Positions 34,780-43,429 are shown, numbered from the stretch's first letter. The stretch: DNA of 64,000 nt from Taklimakanibacter sp021828105 (GCA_021828105.1 JAKATG010000004.1:248001-312000); one strand, 5' to 3'. The notes: generated from the sequence alone by a model not told the origin. Translations and numbers: made by a program.

Positions 34780-35424
34780 TTAGCCCAAATACCGCGTGGC
34801 CGCCTCATAGAGGATGCGGATGGGCTCGAAGGAGCGGCGGTGATGCACCGAGGGCCCGAGGCGGCTCAAGGCCGCCTGATGCTCGGGCGTGCCATAGCCC
34901 TTGTGCTGGGCGAAGCCATAGCCCGGGCATTCGCGGTCGAGGTCGATCATCATCCGGTCGCGGGTGACCTTGGCGACAATGGAGGCGGCGGCGATCGACA
35001 GGCACTGGCCGTCGCCTTCGATGATGGTCTCGGTGATACAGGTGAGCTTGGGCGCGCGGTTGCCGTCGACGAAGGCGAGGTGCGGCGCCCGCTTGAGGCC
35101 GGCGACCGCCTGGATCATCGCCGCATAGGTGGCCTGAAGGATATTGTCGCGATCGATCAGCGTCACATCGGATATGCCGACGCCGACCTCGGCGACCGAG
35201 AGGATAACGTCATAGAGCTCTTCGCGCTTCTCGGGCGTGAGCTTCTTCGAGTCGTTGACGCCGAGCGGCAGGACGTCGGGATTGAGGATCACCGCCGCGG
35301 CGACGACCGGGCCGGCCCAGGGACCGCGCCCGGCTTCATCGATGCCGGCGACGCAAGCATGACCCCGCGCAAGAGCAGCACGCTCGAAATCGAAATGCGG
35401 AAAAACCGAATCAGCACGGCTCAT
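34780..35424 (-). CDS. rnhB: Ribonuclease HII
   Basis: 214 residues. The RNase HII motifs are present: VAGIDEAGRGPWAGPV with the acidic pair D-E, LPLGVNDSKKLTPEKREELY, and AFVDGNRAPKL with the third aspartate, plus the AAASIVAKVTRDRMM segment. It cleaves the RNA strand of RNA-DNA hybrids and removes single ribonucleotides. It is 117 bases upstream of the ccrM start on the same strand; the gap holds the ccrM control region, so ccrM has its own promoter. Confidence 0.95.
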   Translation of the reverse strand: MSRADSVFPHFDFERAALARGHACVAGIDEAGRGPWAGPVVAAAVILNPDVLPLGVNDSKKLTPEKREELYDVILSVAEVGVGISDVTLIDRDNILQATYAAMIQAVAGLKRAPHLAFVDGNRAPKLTCITETIIEGDGQCLSIAAASIVAKVTRDRMMIDLDRECPGYGFAQHKGYGTPEHQAALSRLGPSVHHRRSFEPIRILYEAATRYLG

Positions 35425-35515
35425 GCCGCCAGTCTGGCGACCGCAGCGTAGAGGTCAATTCCGGCGTTTCAGCCATCCAAATGGAACTCTCGATCGTCTC
35501 GCAATGTGACACATC

Positions 35516-35551
35516 ATTATTGCAATAATTATCTATTTTAGATATAATAGA
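35516..35551. promoter_or_regulatory. Two palindromes in the antitoxin promoter
   Basis: A perfect 14-base palindrome ATTATTGCAATAAT (35516-35529) and an inverted repeat TCTATT-N8-AATAGA (35532-35551) lie immediately before the antitoxin ATG in a strongly AT-rich stretch. Phd/YefM antitoxins repress their own operon through such sites. Confidence 0.6.
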
Positions 35552-35555
35552 CAAT

Positions 35556-35816
35556 ATGAAAGTAACATCGACCGAGTTCCAGCAGAATGTGGGGCGCTAT
35601 CAGGACGCGGCCCAACGGGAGCCTGTTGCCATTACGAAGAATGGTCGCACTCACACGGTCCTCATGTCTGCGGCATTTTTTGAGATGGTAATAAAGGGCC
35701 GTATTGCGCGGAAGATCGAGGACCTTGACGATGATACGCTGAGGGCGATCAGCACCAGCACTGTGCCCGCCGAATTCGCAGAACTCGATAAGCTCATCGA
35801 AGACTGGAAACCGTGA
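35556..35816 (+). CDS. Phd/YefM-type antitoxin
   Basis: 86 residues. The N-terminal Phd fold is MKVTSTEFQQNVGRYQDAAQ followed by VAITKNGRTHTVLMSAAFFE, the usual DNA-binding and dimerising part; the charged C-terminus (EFAELDKLIEDW) would wrap the toxin. It ends in a 4-base overlap (GTGA) with the next gene, which is the normal antitoxin-toxin layout. The AT-rich promoter contrasts with the surrounding DNA and suggests acquisition. Confidence 0.85.
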   Translation: MKVTSTEFQQNVGRYQDAAQREPVAITKNGRTHTVLMSAAFFEMVIKGRIARKIEDLDDDTLRAISTSTVPAEFAELDKLIEDWKP

Positions 35817-36250
35817 GCCTACCGAAGCCACGGCCAGGCTTGGTGATTTCCTATTCATATCTATGGGCAAGAGAACACAGCCAAGGCGCGGAAGATGGTC
35901 GCAAAGATCGTCCCTGCGCCATAATTGCCGCTCGTCAAGTTATTGCGGGCAGGGAAGTTGTCACGGTTGTGCCAGTGACCCACGCGGCTCCGCTTGATCC
36001 AGCAGACGCGGTCGAGCTGCCGGTCGCCCTGAAAGCGCATCTCGGCTTGGATGATGCGCCATCATGGATAGTCGTCACGGAAACCAATGACTTCCTGTGG
36101 CCCGGTCCAGATTTGAAGCCTGTTCCCCACTCGACATCGCGTCGTCTCGACTATGGTATGCTGCCGCCCCGGTTCTTCGCTCATTTGCGCGAACGAATTC
36201 TGCACGCCCATCACACCCGACGGCTGCAGCGAGTCCCTCGCACCGAGTGA
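35813..36250 (+). CDS. Putative type II toxin, PemK/MazF-like
   Basis: 145 residues from a GTG overlapping the antitoxin stop. The early segment LVISYSYLWAREHSQGAEDGRKDRPCAIIAAR (GxxxxRPCxII) and the strand VVTVVPVTHAAP resemble the PemK/MazF SH3-like barrel, where RP and a following strand-TH pair are conserved. The remainder, with SWIVVTETNDFLWPGPDLKPV, is longer than MazF and ends in a basic tail. A role as an RNase toxin is inferred from fold likeness and gene order. Confidence 0.6.
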   Translation: MSLPKPRPGLVISYSYLWAREHSQGAEDGRKDRPCAIIAARQVIAGREVVTVVPVTHAAPLDPADAVELPVALKAHLGLDDAPSWIVVTETNDFLWPGPDLKPVPHSTSRRLDYGMLPPRFFAHLRERILHAHHTRRLQRVPRTE

Positions 36251-36262
36251 TCCGTTTTCTCA

Positions 36263-37099
36263 CTACTTCGGCCAGGCGGCAAAGATCGCGTTGAGTTCCC
36301 CATGCGGCGTCGCCTGCTCGGCGAAGCTGAAGGTGCCCTTCGTCTGCACCTCGCGCGCGGCTGCCAGGAAGGCCCCGAGCGCTGCCCGGGTGAAGGCGCT
36401 GCCGACGCTGATGCGCTTGACGCCGAGCTGGGTCAGGTCCTCGACGCTGAGCGGGGTGCCCTGCAGGCCCATCACCACATTGACCGGCTTGTCGACTTCC
36501 TTGACAACGGTCTCGATATCGTCCGGGCGCGTCAGTCCGGGCGCATAAAGCACATCGGCGCCAGCATCCTGGAAGGCCTGCAGCCGCATGATCGTGTCGG
36601 CAAGATTAGGCCGGTCACACAGGAAATTTTCTGCGCGCGCGGTGAGCGTGAAGGTGAAGGGAAGGCTTCTTGCCGCCTGCGCCGCGGCAGCAACCCGCGC
36701 AACCGCAGCGTCGAAATCATAGATCGGGTCGTCGTTGCGCCCGGTCCAGTCCTCGATCGATCCGCCGACGACACCGACTTCGGCAGCAAGTAGGATCGTT
36801 CTGGCGCAGTCTTCGGGCGCATCGCCGAAACCGCCTTCGAGGTCGGCCGAAACCGGCAGGCTCGTCGCCTGCGCGATCTGGCGCGCATTCTCGAGATGCT
36901 CTGCGCCGGTGACGGCACCTGTGCCGTCGGGCTTGCCGATGGTGAAGGCGAAGCCCGCGCTCGTCGTCGCAATTGCCGGGAAGCCCAGGTTCTGCAGGAG
37001 CCTGGCGCTGCCCGCGTCCCAGGCATTGGGGATGACGAAGGCGCCGGGCTCCTCATGCAAAGCCGCGAATGTCCTGCCCTTTTCGGCTTGAGAGATCAT
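36263..37099 (-). CDS. Isocitrate lyase/PEP mutase family protein
   Basis: 278 residues with the alpha/beta-barrel pattern of this superfamily: FVIPNAWDAGSARLLQNLGF, TTSAGFAFTIGKPDG, the acidic metal segment SADLEGGFGDAPEDC, GGSIEDW and TARAENFL. The group contains lyases acting on 2-methylisocitrate, oxaloacetate or phosphonopyruvate; the catalytic KKCGH lid of true isocitrate lyase is absent. The substrate cannot be told. It lies 12 bases upstream of the radical SAM gene stop in the same strand. Confidence 0.85.
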   Translation of the reverse strand: MISQAEKGRTFAALHEEPGAFVIPNAWDAGSARLLQNLGFPAIATTSAGFAFTIGKPDGTGAVTGAEHLENARQIAQATSLPVSADLEGGFGDAPEDCARTILLAAEVGVVGGSIEDWTGRNDDPIYDFDAAVARVAAAAQAARSLPFTFTLTARAENFLCDRPNLADTIMRLQAFQDAGADVLYAPGLTRPDDIETVVKEVDKPVNVVMGLQGTPLSVEDLTQLGVKRISVGSAFTRAALGAFLAAAREVQTKGTFSFAEQATPHGELNAIFAAWPK

Positions 37100-37111
37100 G
37101 ATTACCCCTCT

Positions 37112-38248
37112 TTAGAAAAGCTTGAGTTGTTCTCCTGGCATGGGCGGCCGCCGGAAATCGTCGGTAGCCAGCTGACGGCGCACCCGATTGTAGCCGAGCC
37201 TCTGCGCCGCCATCTCGAAACGCCGTCCGATCGACCAGGCATAGGGACCCGTGCCGGTGAAGCGCCGGCCGAAAGTGGCGTCGTTCTCCTTGCCCTGGCG
37301 CGTCTGCCGGATGAGCGACATCACGCGCGCCGCGCGATCGGGCAGCGCCGTACAGAGCCACTCCTTGAAGATGTCCCTGACTTCGAGCGGAAGTCTCAGT
37401 ACGACATAGCCCGCCTCGCGGGCACCCGCCGCGTAGGCGGCCTTGAGGATGTTCTCGATCTCGCTGTCATTGAGGCCCGGGATGATCGGTGCCGACATCA
37501 CGACGGTGGGCACGCCCGCTTTCGACAGGGCCTCGATGGTGCCGAGCCGCTTCGGCGGCGTGGCGGCGCGCGGCTCCATGGTGCGCGCGAGCTTGGGATC
37601 GAGCGTCGTCACCGAGACCGCGACCTTCACCAGATTGCGCTTCGCCATGTCGGCGAGGATGTCGAGATCGCGCAGGACCAGCGCCGATTTGGTGACGATG
37701 CCGACGGGGTGGTTGAACTCCGACAGCACCTCGAGGATCTGCCGCGAGATGCGGTAGTCGCGCTCGATCGGCTGATAGGGATCGGTATTGGCGCCGAGTG
37801 CTATGGTCATCGGCTCGTAATTCGGGTTCGACAGTTCAGCGCGCAACAATTGCGCCGCATTCGTCTTGGCGAAAAGCTTGCTCTCGAAATCGAGACCGGG
37901 CGACAGGCCCATATAGGCGTGGGTGGGCCGCGCATAGCAATAGGAACAGCCATGCTCGCAGCCGCGATAAGGATTGATCGACTGCCGGAAGGAGATATCG
38001 GGCGAATCGTTGGTGGTGATGATCTTCTTCGGCGTTTCCTCGAACACCGTCGTCTTGAGCGGCGGCAGCTCTTCGAGCGTCTGCCAGCCGTCGTCGAACA
38101 CCGTGGTGCCGTGCTTCTCGTAGCGTCCCGGCATATTGAGAAGAGCGCCACGACCGCGCTGCTGCTGCGGCAAGGTCGCATAGCGGCCACCCCCCAAGGC
38201 GGAGGGGTCAAGGCCCGACGTCTGCCGTCTGTCGATGAGCGTGGTCAT
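37112..38248 (-). CDS. PA0069-family radical SAM protein
   Basis: 378 residues from ATG 38248; a longer frame to 38284 lacks support. The radical SAM cluster motif is CEHGCSYCYA (C-x3-C-x2-C). The surrounding SFRQSINPYRGCEHGCSYCY and ANTDPYQPIE match the PA0069/SPL-like family of uncharacterised radical SAM proteins related to spore photoproduct lyase. No catalytic role is known. It is followed by the PEP-mutase-family gene 12 bases on. Confidence 0.88.
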   Translation of the reverse strand: MTTLIDRRQTSGLDPSALGGGRYATLPQQQRGRGALLNMPGRYEKHGTTVFDDGWQTLEELPPLKTTVFEETPKKIITTNDSPDISFRQSINPYRGCEHGCSYCYARPTHAYMGLSPGLDFESKLFAKTNAAQLLRAELSNPNYEPMTIALGANTDPYQPIERDYRISRQILEVLSEFNHPVGIVTKSALVLRDLDILADMAKRNLVKVAVSVTTLDPKLARTMEPRAATPPKRLGTIEALSKAGVPTVVMSAPIIPGLNDSEIENILKAAYAAGAREAGYVVLRLPLEVRDIFKEWLCTALPDRAARVMSLIRQTRQGKENDATFGRRFTGTGPYAWSIGRRFEMAAQRLGYNRVRRQLATDDFRRPPMPGEQLKLF

Positions 38249-38302
38249 GCGAGTACATATAGGCGTTCTCCATGAACAAATCAAGAACGGATAAAAATCA
38301 GG

Positions 38303-39091
38303 CTATGGCTTGGGCGTGGCGATGACGTCCTTGAGCTCGGGATAGTTGCCGGTGATCCGGTCGAACTCGCCCGCCTTCGCCACTTCCTTGATGGCGGCGT
38401 CGAGCTTGGTCTTGAGGTCCTTGTCGCCCTTGCGGATGCCGGCGCCGATGCCTTCGCCGACCACGGAAGGGTCGTCGACATTGGTCTTGTATTCGCAGCA
38501 GGCGAGGCCCGCTTCCGATTTGACGAAGCCCGTCATCACCGCAGCGCTGCCGATCGCATAGTCGATCCGGCCCGAGCCGATGTCCTGGTTCACTTCATCC
38601 TGGGTGCCATAGGTTTTGATCTCGACGCCGGCGGGCTTGTATTTCTCTTCGGCATATTTGGACGAGACGGTGCCGCCCTGAACCCCGATGGTCTTGCCGG
38701 CAAGACGCTTTGGGCTGACGTCGAGGTCGCCATTCTTGGGTCCGACGATGAACAAGGTGGTGCGGTAATAGCTCATGGAGAAATCGATGACTTCACGGCG
38801 CTTCGGATTGATGACCATGGCGCTCCAGATCACATCGATGGTCCTCGCCTGCAGCGCCGGGATGATTCCGTCCCAGGCCACTTCGACATAGTCGCATTTC
38901 TCCTTCATCGCCTTGCAGACGGCTTCGATGGCTTCGACCTCCCAGCCCACCCATTTGCCTGCGGCATCTTTGGAGCTGAAGGGCGGGAAAGGTTCGGCGG
39001 CGAAGCCGATCTTGAGCTCGGCACGGGCAAGACCTGTCTGCAGCGCCATGAAGCAGGCGGTCAGGACAAGTGCCTTGATCATCTTATGCAT
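38303..39091 (-). CDS. Amino-acid-type ABC transporter solute-binding protein
   Basis: 262 residues from ATG 39091, with GGAG seven bases upstream. Signal peptide ends GLARAE. The family 3 solute-binding fold starts LKIGFAAEPFPPFSSKDAAG and continues with WDGIIPALQARTIDVIWSAM, DFSMSYYRTTLF and VQGGTVSSKY. It binds a polar amino acid or similar ligand in the periplasm. No permease or ATPase gene follows, so it is an orphan. The 280 bases beyond it hold nothing I recognise. Confidence 0.88.
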   Translation of the reverse strand: MHKMIKALVLTACFMALQTGLARAELKIGFAAEPFPPFSSKDAAGKWVGWEVEAIEAVCKAMKEKCDYVEVAWDGIIPALQARTIDVIWSAMVINPKRREVIDFSMSYYRTTLFIVGPKNGDLDVSPKRLAGKTIGVQGGTVSSKYAEEKYKPAGVEIKTYGTQDEVNQDIGSGRIDYAIGSAAVMTGFVKSEAGLACCEYKTNVDDPSVVGEGIGAGIRKGDKDLKTKLDAAIKEVAKAGEFDRITGNYPELKDVIATPKP

Positions 39092-39371
39092 TTGTCGGCT
39101 CCAGAAGGGATCGCGAATGAGCTGCACTATGCCGGCCGATCACGTTAAACCGCACTTGCCGTGACCGGATTCATCATACGGCAGAATTTAATCAGATGCC
39201 GCCTTGTAAATGACATTATCTCTACGGGTGGTTAAATCGTCGAGGGCCGTCGTGTGATCGGATGGAAGCCGGCGAGGCGATCGTTTTGTTAAGGAAAATA
39301 AAGGGTTTCAACCCTTGCGCCGCTGCCATTTGCCCGACGCAGCTCGTCGAGGCGCAACCGTGGGTTCGACG

Positions 39372-39638
39372 TTATTTCTCCTCGCGCTCTGGCCTCTGCG
39401 AAGCCGAGGCTTCGCTTCGGCGCAGCAAGCTTGCTCGGCGCGACCTCACGCCCCAACGGAACAGCAGCCAGCCTATGACCAGCGGCAGCAAGCCAAGCGG
39501 TATCCAGAAAGGCGCCATTTCCTGAAGGGCGCTCCCGATGCGGTTCGGTTCACTGACCATCAGAAAGAGCACGATAAGCGTGCAGCCGCCGCCGAAAAGG
39601 AGAAGCAGCACGCCGAAGATGATGAGGACAATGTGCAT
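39372..39638 (-). CDS. Small membrane protein
   Basis: 88 residues from ATG 39638 with GAGGG upstream. Two membrane helices (HIVLIIFGVLLLLFGGGCTL and FWIPLGLLPLVIGWLLF) and a basic, polar C-terminus. It starts 10 bases after the radical SAM gene and is therefore probably part of that operon. No family recognised. Confidence 0.6.
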   Translation of the reverse strand: MHIVLIIFGVLLLLFGGGCTLIVLFLMVSEPNRIGSALQEMAPFWIPLGLLPLVIGWLLFRWGVRSRRASLLRRSEASASQRPEREEK

Positions 39639-39648
39639 TGTGCGACCC

Positions 39649-41079
39649 TCAGGTTCCGACCTTGTTCGACGCCAACCCCAGCGACCTTGCCATCCTCGCT
39701 CGCGCCGCTTCATCGCGGTAGAACATGTTGTAGGTCTCGAACGGGATGATCTGTCCCGTGGGCGTCACGAAATGGATGCAGGAGCGCTTTACGCGCGACA
39801 GGCAGAAATTGTGGCGATCCATGAATTCGACGATGGCGACACGAAAGATATTCTCATAGCCCATGCCTTCCGGCATCGGCACTTCCGGCAAGCAGCAGAG
39901 CAGTGCCGCGAGCTTCTCCGGATTGTTGCACTCGGCCGTCGCCAGCGAGAAGAAGTCCAGCACCTGCCGGTGCAGTTCCGGATATTTCTCGAACGTGATG
40001 GCATTGGGCAAGGCCTCGACCAGCATGTCCCTCGGAAAGAAGGAAGTGATCGGCGCTATCTGTCGGCCTTTCCTGAGGGCGTAGCCGATGGCGATGGATT
40101 CGGGGTTGCACGGCAGCGGAATGATGTCGCCGGCTCCGAACGGCGTTCCCGCCTCGATGATTCTGCGCCGGATGTCGGAGAGCACGATGCGGTCGGTCGC
40201 GGGATCGAAATCCTCGTTGCGGCCGGCATCCTGGATGGGCTGGAAGGTGATGCCGCGCACGCACCGCCATTGCAGGGCGAAATGGATGATTTCGCCCAGT
40301 TCGTCGTCATTCACGCCATTCTTCACGACGGCGACGAGAGTGGTCGAGATCGCCTCCCGTTCGAGGGCCTCGAGCGCCTCTTTCCGGATCCGGGTGAGGT
40401 CGGCTCCGCGCAGCTCCTTGTGCGCGGACGCGCGCAGCGAATCGAACTGGAGATAGATCTCGAAGCCGGGCTTGAAGGCGGCGAGGCGCTTGGCGAAATC
40501 CGGCTCCTGGGCAATGCGGATGCCGTTGGTGTTGAGCATGATGTGCCGGATGGGGCGCCGTTTCGCCGCTTCGATGATCTCGATGATCTGCGGATGGATG
40601 GTGGGCTCGCCGCCCGATAGCTGAAGGAGATCGGGCTCGCCCTCGCTCGCGACCAGCGCGTCCATCATGCGCTCGATCTCGGCCAACGGGCGGTGCGCCG
40701 TCCGGTGCACGGAGGAATCGGCAAAGCAGACGGGGCAGGTGAGATTGCAGGTCTCGTTCACGTCGATGAGGGCGAGGCAGGAATGCTGCTCGTGATCGGG
40801 ACAGAGGCCGCAGTCATAGGGACAGCCGAGCTCCGTGCGGGTCTGCGCCGTGAGCGGCCGGTCGCCGGGCTTCAGGTAATCGTGGCAGAGCTTGTAATAT
40901 GCGGCATCGGTCGAGACGAGCGTCTTCTCGACGCCATGCGTCTTGCAGCGCTTGAGATAATAGACGCGGTTTCCCTCGATGATGATCTTGGCGGGGACCA
41001 GCGCCATGCACACGCCGCACATCGAGGTCGTCTGGCCGTAGAAGATGTAGGGCGCTATCTTGCGAAGCGGGGCATTCAT
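39649..41079 (-). CDS. Cys-rich radical SAM protein resembling tetraether synthase (MJ0619/Tes) homologues
   Basis: 476 residues from ATG 41079. The radical SAM triad is C111-x3-C115-x2-C118 (CNLTCPVCFADS). Before it lie extra cysteines: C21-x2-C24, C45 in RCKTHG, and CPYDCGLC (C86, C90, C93) followed by a lysine-free DHEQHSCLALI. The arrangement zinc-ribbon-like N-terminus, CPxDCGLCPxH, then the SAM motif is what I know from the MJ0619/Tes family that joins lipid tails into tetraethers; it also resembles other MoaA-like enzymes. It overlaps an Lgt-like membrane gene by four bases, which fits a lipid-related substrate. The specific function is inference. Confidence 0.65.
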   Translation of the reverse strand: MNAPLRKIAPYIFYGQTTSMCGVCMALVPAKIIIEGNRVYYLKRCKTHGVEKTLVSTDAAYYKLCHDYLKPGDRPLTAQTRTELGCPYDCGLCPDHEQHSCLALIDVNETCNLTCPVCFADSSVHRTAHRPLAEIERMMDALVASEGEPDLLQLSGGEPTIHPQIIEIIEAAKRRPIRHIMLNTNGIRIAQEPDFAKRLAAFKPGFEIYLQFDSLRASAHKELRGADLTRIRKEALEALEREAISTTLVAVVKNGVNDDELGEIIHFALQWRCVRGITFQPIQDAGRNEDFDPATDRIVLSDIRRRIIEAGTPFGAGDIIPLPCNPESIAIGYALRKGRQIAPITSFFPRDMLVEALPNAITFEKYPELHRQVLDFFSLATAECNNPEKLAALLCCLPEVPMPEGMGYENIFRVAIVEFMDRHNFCLSRVKRSCIHFVTPTGQIIPFETYNMFYRDEAARARMARSLGLASNKVGT

Positions 41080-41807
41080 GGCCTGTGCACCGCTCCCTCC
41101 GCCTGCGTTCTGCCGATCATAATGACGGAATAGATCACAAGTCCACCGCAGATGAAATGGAAGAGGTTGAAGGGGCCTAGCACCGTTCCATAGGGCTTGA
41201 GGAATTCCCAGAGAAAGCGCTGCCCGGCATAGACGAGCACCATCGCGTAAAAGCCGCAGCGCAGGAACCACGCGTCCCGTCTGCCGATGAGAATGAGGGC
41301 CACCACGAGGAATAAGGCCATGGTGAAGGACTCATAAAGCTGCACCGGATGGCGCATGACGCCGTCACCGAAGTCGTGGCCCCAGGGAAGTGCCGTGGGT
41401 GTGCCATAGGTCTCGTCCCCCAGGCCAGAAAGAAAACAGCCCCAGCGGCCCACTGCGACGCTCGTGGCGAAGGCCGCTACGAAGATGAGTCCCGTCGATC
41501 CCGTTATGCCTTTCTTCCACTTGTAGAGCTCGACGCCGGCGATGGCGCCGGCCAGCGCACCAACGATGCTGCGACCGGCGCCGGCGAGTCCCGAGAGCCA
41601 GAGATTGAGCGTGCCCGCGCCAAAGCCGCCGATGACGGCGCCGGCGATGAGCGCCACGGCATAGAAGAGGCCCGCGCTTTCGATCCGCGCCGCGGCATGG
41701 GAAAGCCGCCAGCGATAGACGACAAGGGTCATGCCCGTGGCCGCCAGCGCCGCGACAAGATCGAACGCGGTATGGACCGTCGTGCCCGAGGCGCTCTCGA
41801 TGATCAC
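41076..41807 (-). CDS. Lgt-like (prolipoprotein diacylglyceryl transferase family) membrane protein
   Basis: 243 residues starting at a GTG, with about seven membrane helices. The Lgt-type segment VGRWGCFLSGLGDETYG followed by LPWGHDFG and RHPVQLYES (HPxQLYE) marks the family. Canonical Lgt carries GRxxNFxNxE, so this is a divergent paralogue and probably does not replace the housekeeping enzyme. It starts six bases after moaB and overlaps the radical SAM gene by four, so it belongs with them. A glycerolipid-handling role is inferred. Confidence 0.75.
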   Translation of the reverse strand: MIIESASGTTVHTAFDLVAALAATGMTLVVYRWRLSHAAARIESAGLFYAVALIAGAVIGGFGAGTLNLWLSGLAGAGRSIVGALAGAIAGVELYKWKKGITGSTGLIFVAAFATSVAVGRWGCFLSGLGDETYGTPTALPWGHDFGDGVMRHPVQLYESFTMALFLVVALILIGRRDAWFLRCGFYAMVLVYAGQRFLWEFLKPYGTVLGPFNLFHFICGGLVIYSVIMIGRTQAEGAVHRP

Positions 41808-41813
41808 TTCGCC

Positions 41814-42362
41814 TCAGCCCTTGCGCCGCTGCATGTGCTCGGCGAGCCGCGGCATGATCTCGACGAAGTTGCACGGCATGTGCCGGTAGTCGAGCTGGCT
41901 CTTGAGGATGCCGTCCCAGCCATCGCGGCAGGCGCCAGGCGATCCCGGCAGGCAGAAGATGTATTTGCCCTTGGCCACACCCGCGGTGGCCCGCGACTGC
42001 ACCGTCGAGACGCCGATCTTCTGGAAGGAGATCATGTGGAAGGCGGTGCCGAACCCCTCTATCTCCTTCTCGAACAGGCCGCGCATCGCCTCGACCGTCA
42101 CATCGCGCCCGGTGAGCCCTGTGCCCCCGGTCGAGATGACGACATCGACATCCTCGCGCTTGAGCCATTTGCGCACCTGGGCGCGGATCGCGCGGATGTC
42201 GTCCTTGACGATCCGGCGGTCGCTCAAGTTGTGCCCGGCCTCGGCGATCCGCTCGGCGAGCACGCCGCCCGACTTGTCGGTCTCAGGCGTACGCGTGTCC
42301 GACACAGTGAGCACCGCGATGCGCACCGGAACGAACGGACGGTCTTGCCGGGCTTCGGCCAT
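41814..42362 (-). CDS. moaB: Molybdenum cofactor biosynthesis protein MoaB
   Basis: 182 residues from ATG 42362. The MoaB/MogA fold is plain: IAVLTVSDTRTPETDKSGGVL, VVISTGGTGLTGRDVTVEA and FCLPGSPGACRDGWDGIL. The protein adenylylates molybdopterin or is an inactive relative. It heads the moaB / Lgt-like / radical SAM group; MoCo enzymes themselves are not seen here, so the link to the two downstream genes may be only transcriptional. Confidence 0.93.
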   Translation of the reverse strand: MAEARQDRPFVPVRIAVLTVSDTRTPETDKSGGVLAERIAEAGHNLSDRRIVKDDIRAIRAQVRKWLKREDVDVVISTGGTGLTGRDVTVEAMRGLFEKEIEGFGTAFHMISFQKIGVSTVQSRATAGVAKGKYIFCLPGSPGACRDGWDGILKSQLDYRHMPCNFVEIMPRLAEHMQRRKG

Positions 42363-42385
42363 GTCAGCGCCGCTCGAAGGGTGAC

Positions 42386-42590
42386 GCACCATTCTCCCTC
42401 CACCGCGCGAAGCGCGGGGAGGGAGAACGCCCGAAGGGCGGCCGGGTGGGGTGTCTCCGCCCGGAGGTACTCAACGATCGGCTTAAGCAGCTTGCAAATG
42501 CCTTCCTTGAGAGATCTTTCTTGTGGGGACACCCCACCCGTCGCGCGTTCCGCGCGCCACCCTCCCCGCCTTCGGCGGCGGCGGGAGATT
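42386..42590. repeat. Long imperfect inverted repeat between uracil-DNA glycosylase and moaB
   Basis: Left arm has TCTCCCTCC, a GCGCGAAGCGC hairpin, GGGAGGGAGA and GGGTGGGGTGTC; right arm has GGACACCCCACCC, GCGCGTTCCGCGCGC and ACCCTCCCCGCC. The arms pair as GGGTGGGGTGTC/GACACCCCACCC with about 55 bases between. Such elements are common in rhizobial spacers. Confidence 0.6.
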
Positions 42591-42601
42591 TCGTCGTAGC
42601 A

Positions 42602-43429
42602 TTAGTGGGCATCGCTGTTGAGCTTCTGCTTGAGGGACAGGAAATCGCGCCAGGCGAGACGCTTCTGCGCCGGCTGGCGCAGCAGATAGGCGGGATGCAG
42701 CGTCGCCAGCAAAGGGATGCTGCCGTGGCCGGCAGCGAAGTCGAACCAGCGGCCTCTGAGCTTCAATATGCCTTCCGATTTGCCGATCAGGCGCTGCGTC
42801 GGCGTGGCGCCGAGGCAGACGAGGAGGCGCGGCTGCTTGATCTCGATGGCGCGCTTGAGGAAGGGCAGGCACATGAGGGTTTCCTGGTCGGTCGGCGTGC
42901 GGTTGCCGGGCGGCCGCCAGAAGATGACATTGGAGATGTAGACGGAGGTCTCAGGCGTCTCGCCGCGACGCGACAGGCCGATCGCCTGCAGCATGCGGTC
43001 GAGGAGCTGGCCGGAGCGGCCGACGAAGGGCTTGCCCTGGATGTCTTCGTCGCGGCCAGGCGCTTCGCCGATGAGCATCACTTGCGCTTGCGGGTTGCCG
43101 TCGGCGAAGCACAGATTGGTCGCGGTCTTCTTGAGCGGGCAGGCGTCGAAACGCATGAGCGCCTGCTCGATCTCGGCGAGCGTACCGCATTCGGCCGCCA
43201 TTTGTGCGGCATCGCTTGTTCCCGAGGACTGCGCGGGAAGCGGGCCGCCGCGGAACTCTCCGATGACCGTTTGGGGCCGGAGGATCGGGGCGGGGGCGGG
43301 CTTCCTGGCCTCGGGCTCAGGCTTTGGCTTGGGCGCGACGAGCCGGTTCACCGGCCGATCGCCGATGATCTCGTCCGCTCCCATCTCGACCAGCCATTCG
43401 ATCATGGCCGCTGCTTCAGCTGCCTTCAT
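42602..43429 (-). CDS. Uracil-DNA glycosylase, family 4/5 type
   Basis: 275 residues. A disordered Pro/Lys-rich N-terminal 70 residues precede the catalytic domain with GEAPGRDEDIQGKPFVGRSG (about 121-140), NVIFWRPPGNRTPT, and HPAYLLRQPAQKRLAW. These are the motifs of iron-sulfur uracil-DNA glycosylases. The cysteines C97, C107 and those in LMCLPFL and LVCLGA would hold the cluster. The enzyme removes uracil from DNA. It is separated from moaB by a repeat. Confidence 0.88.
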   Translation of the reverse strand: MKAAEAAAMIEWLVEMGADEIIGDRPVNRLVAPKPKPEPEARKPAPAPILRPQTVIGEFRGGPLPAQSSGTSDAAQMAAECGTLAEIEQALMRFDACPLKKTATNLCFADGNPQAQVMLIGEAPGRDEDIQGKPFVGRSGQLLDRMLQAIGLSRRGETPETSVYISNVIFWRPPGNRTPTDQETLMCLPFLKRAIEIKQPRLLVCLGATPTQRLIGKSEGILKLRGRWFDFAAGHGSIPLLATLHPAYLLRQPAQKRLAWRDFLSLKQKLNSDAH

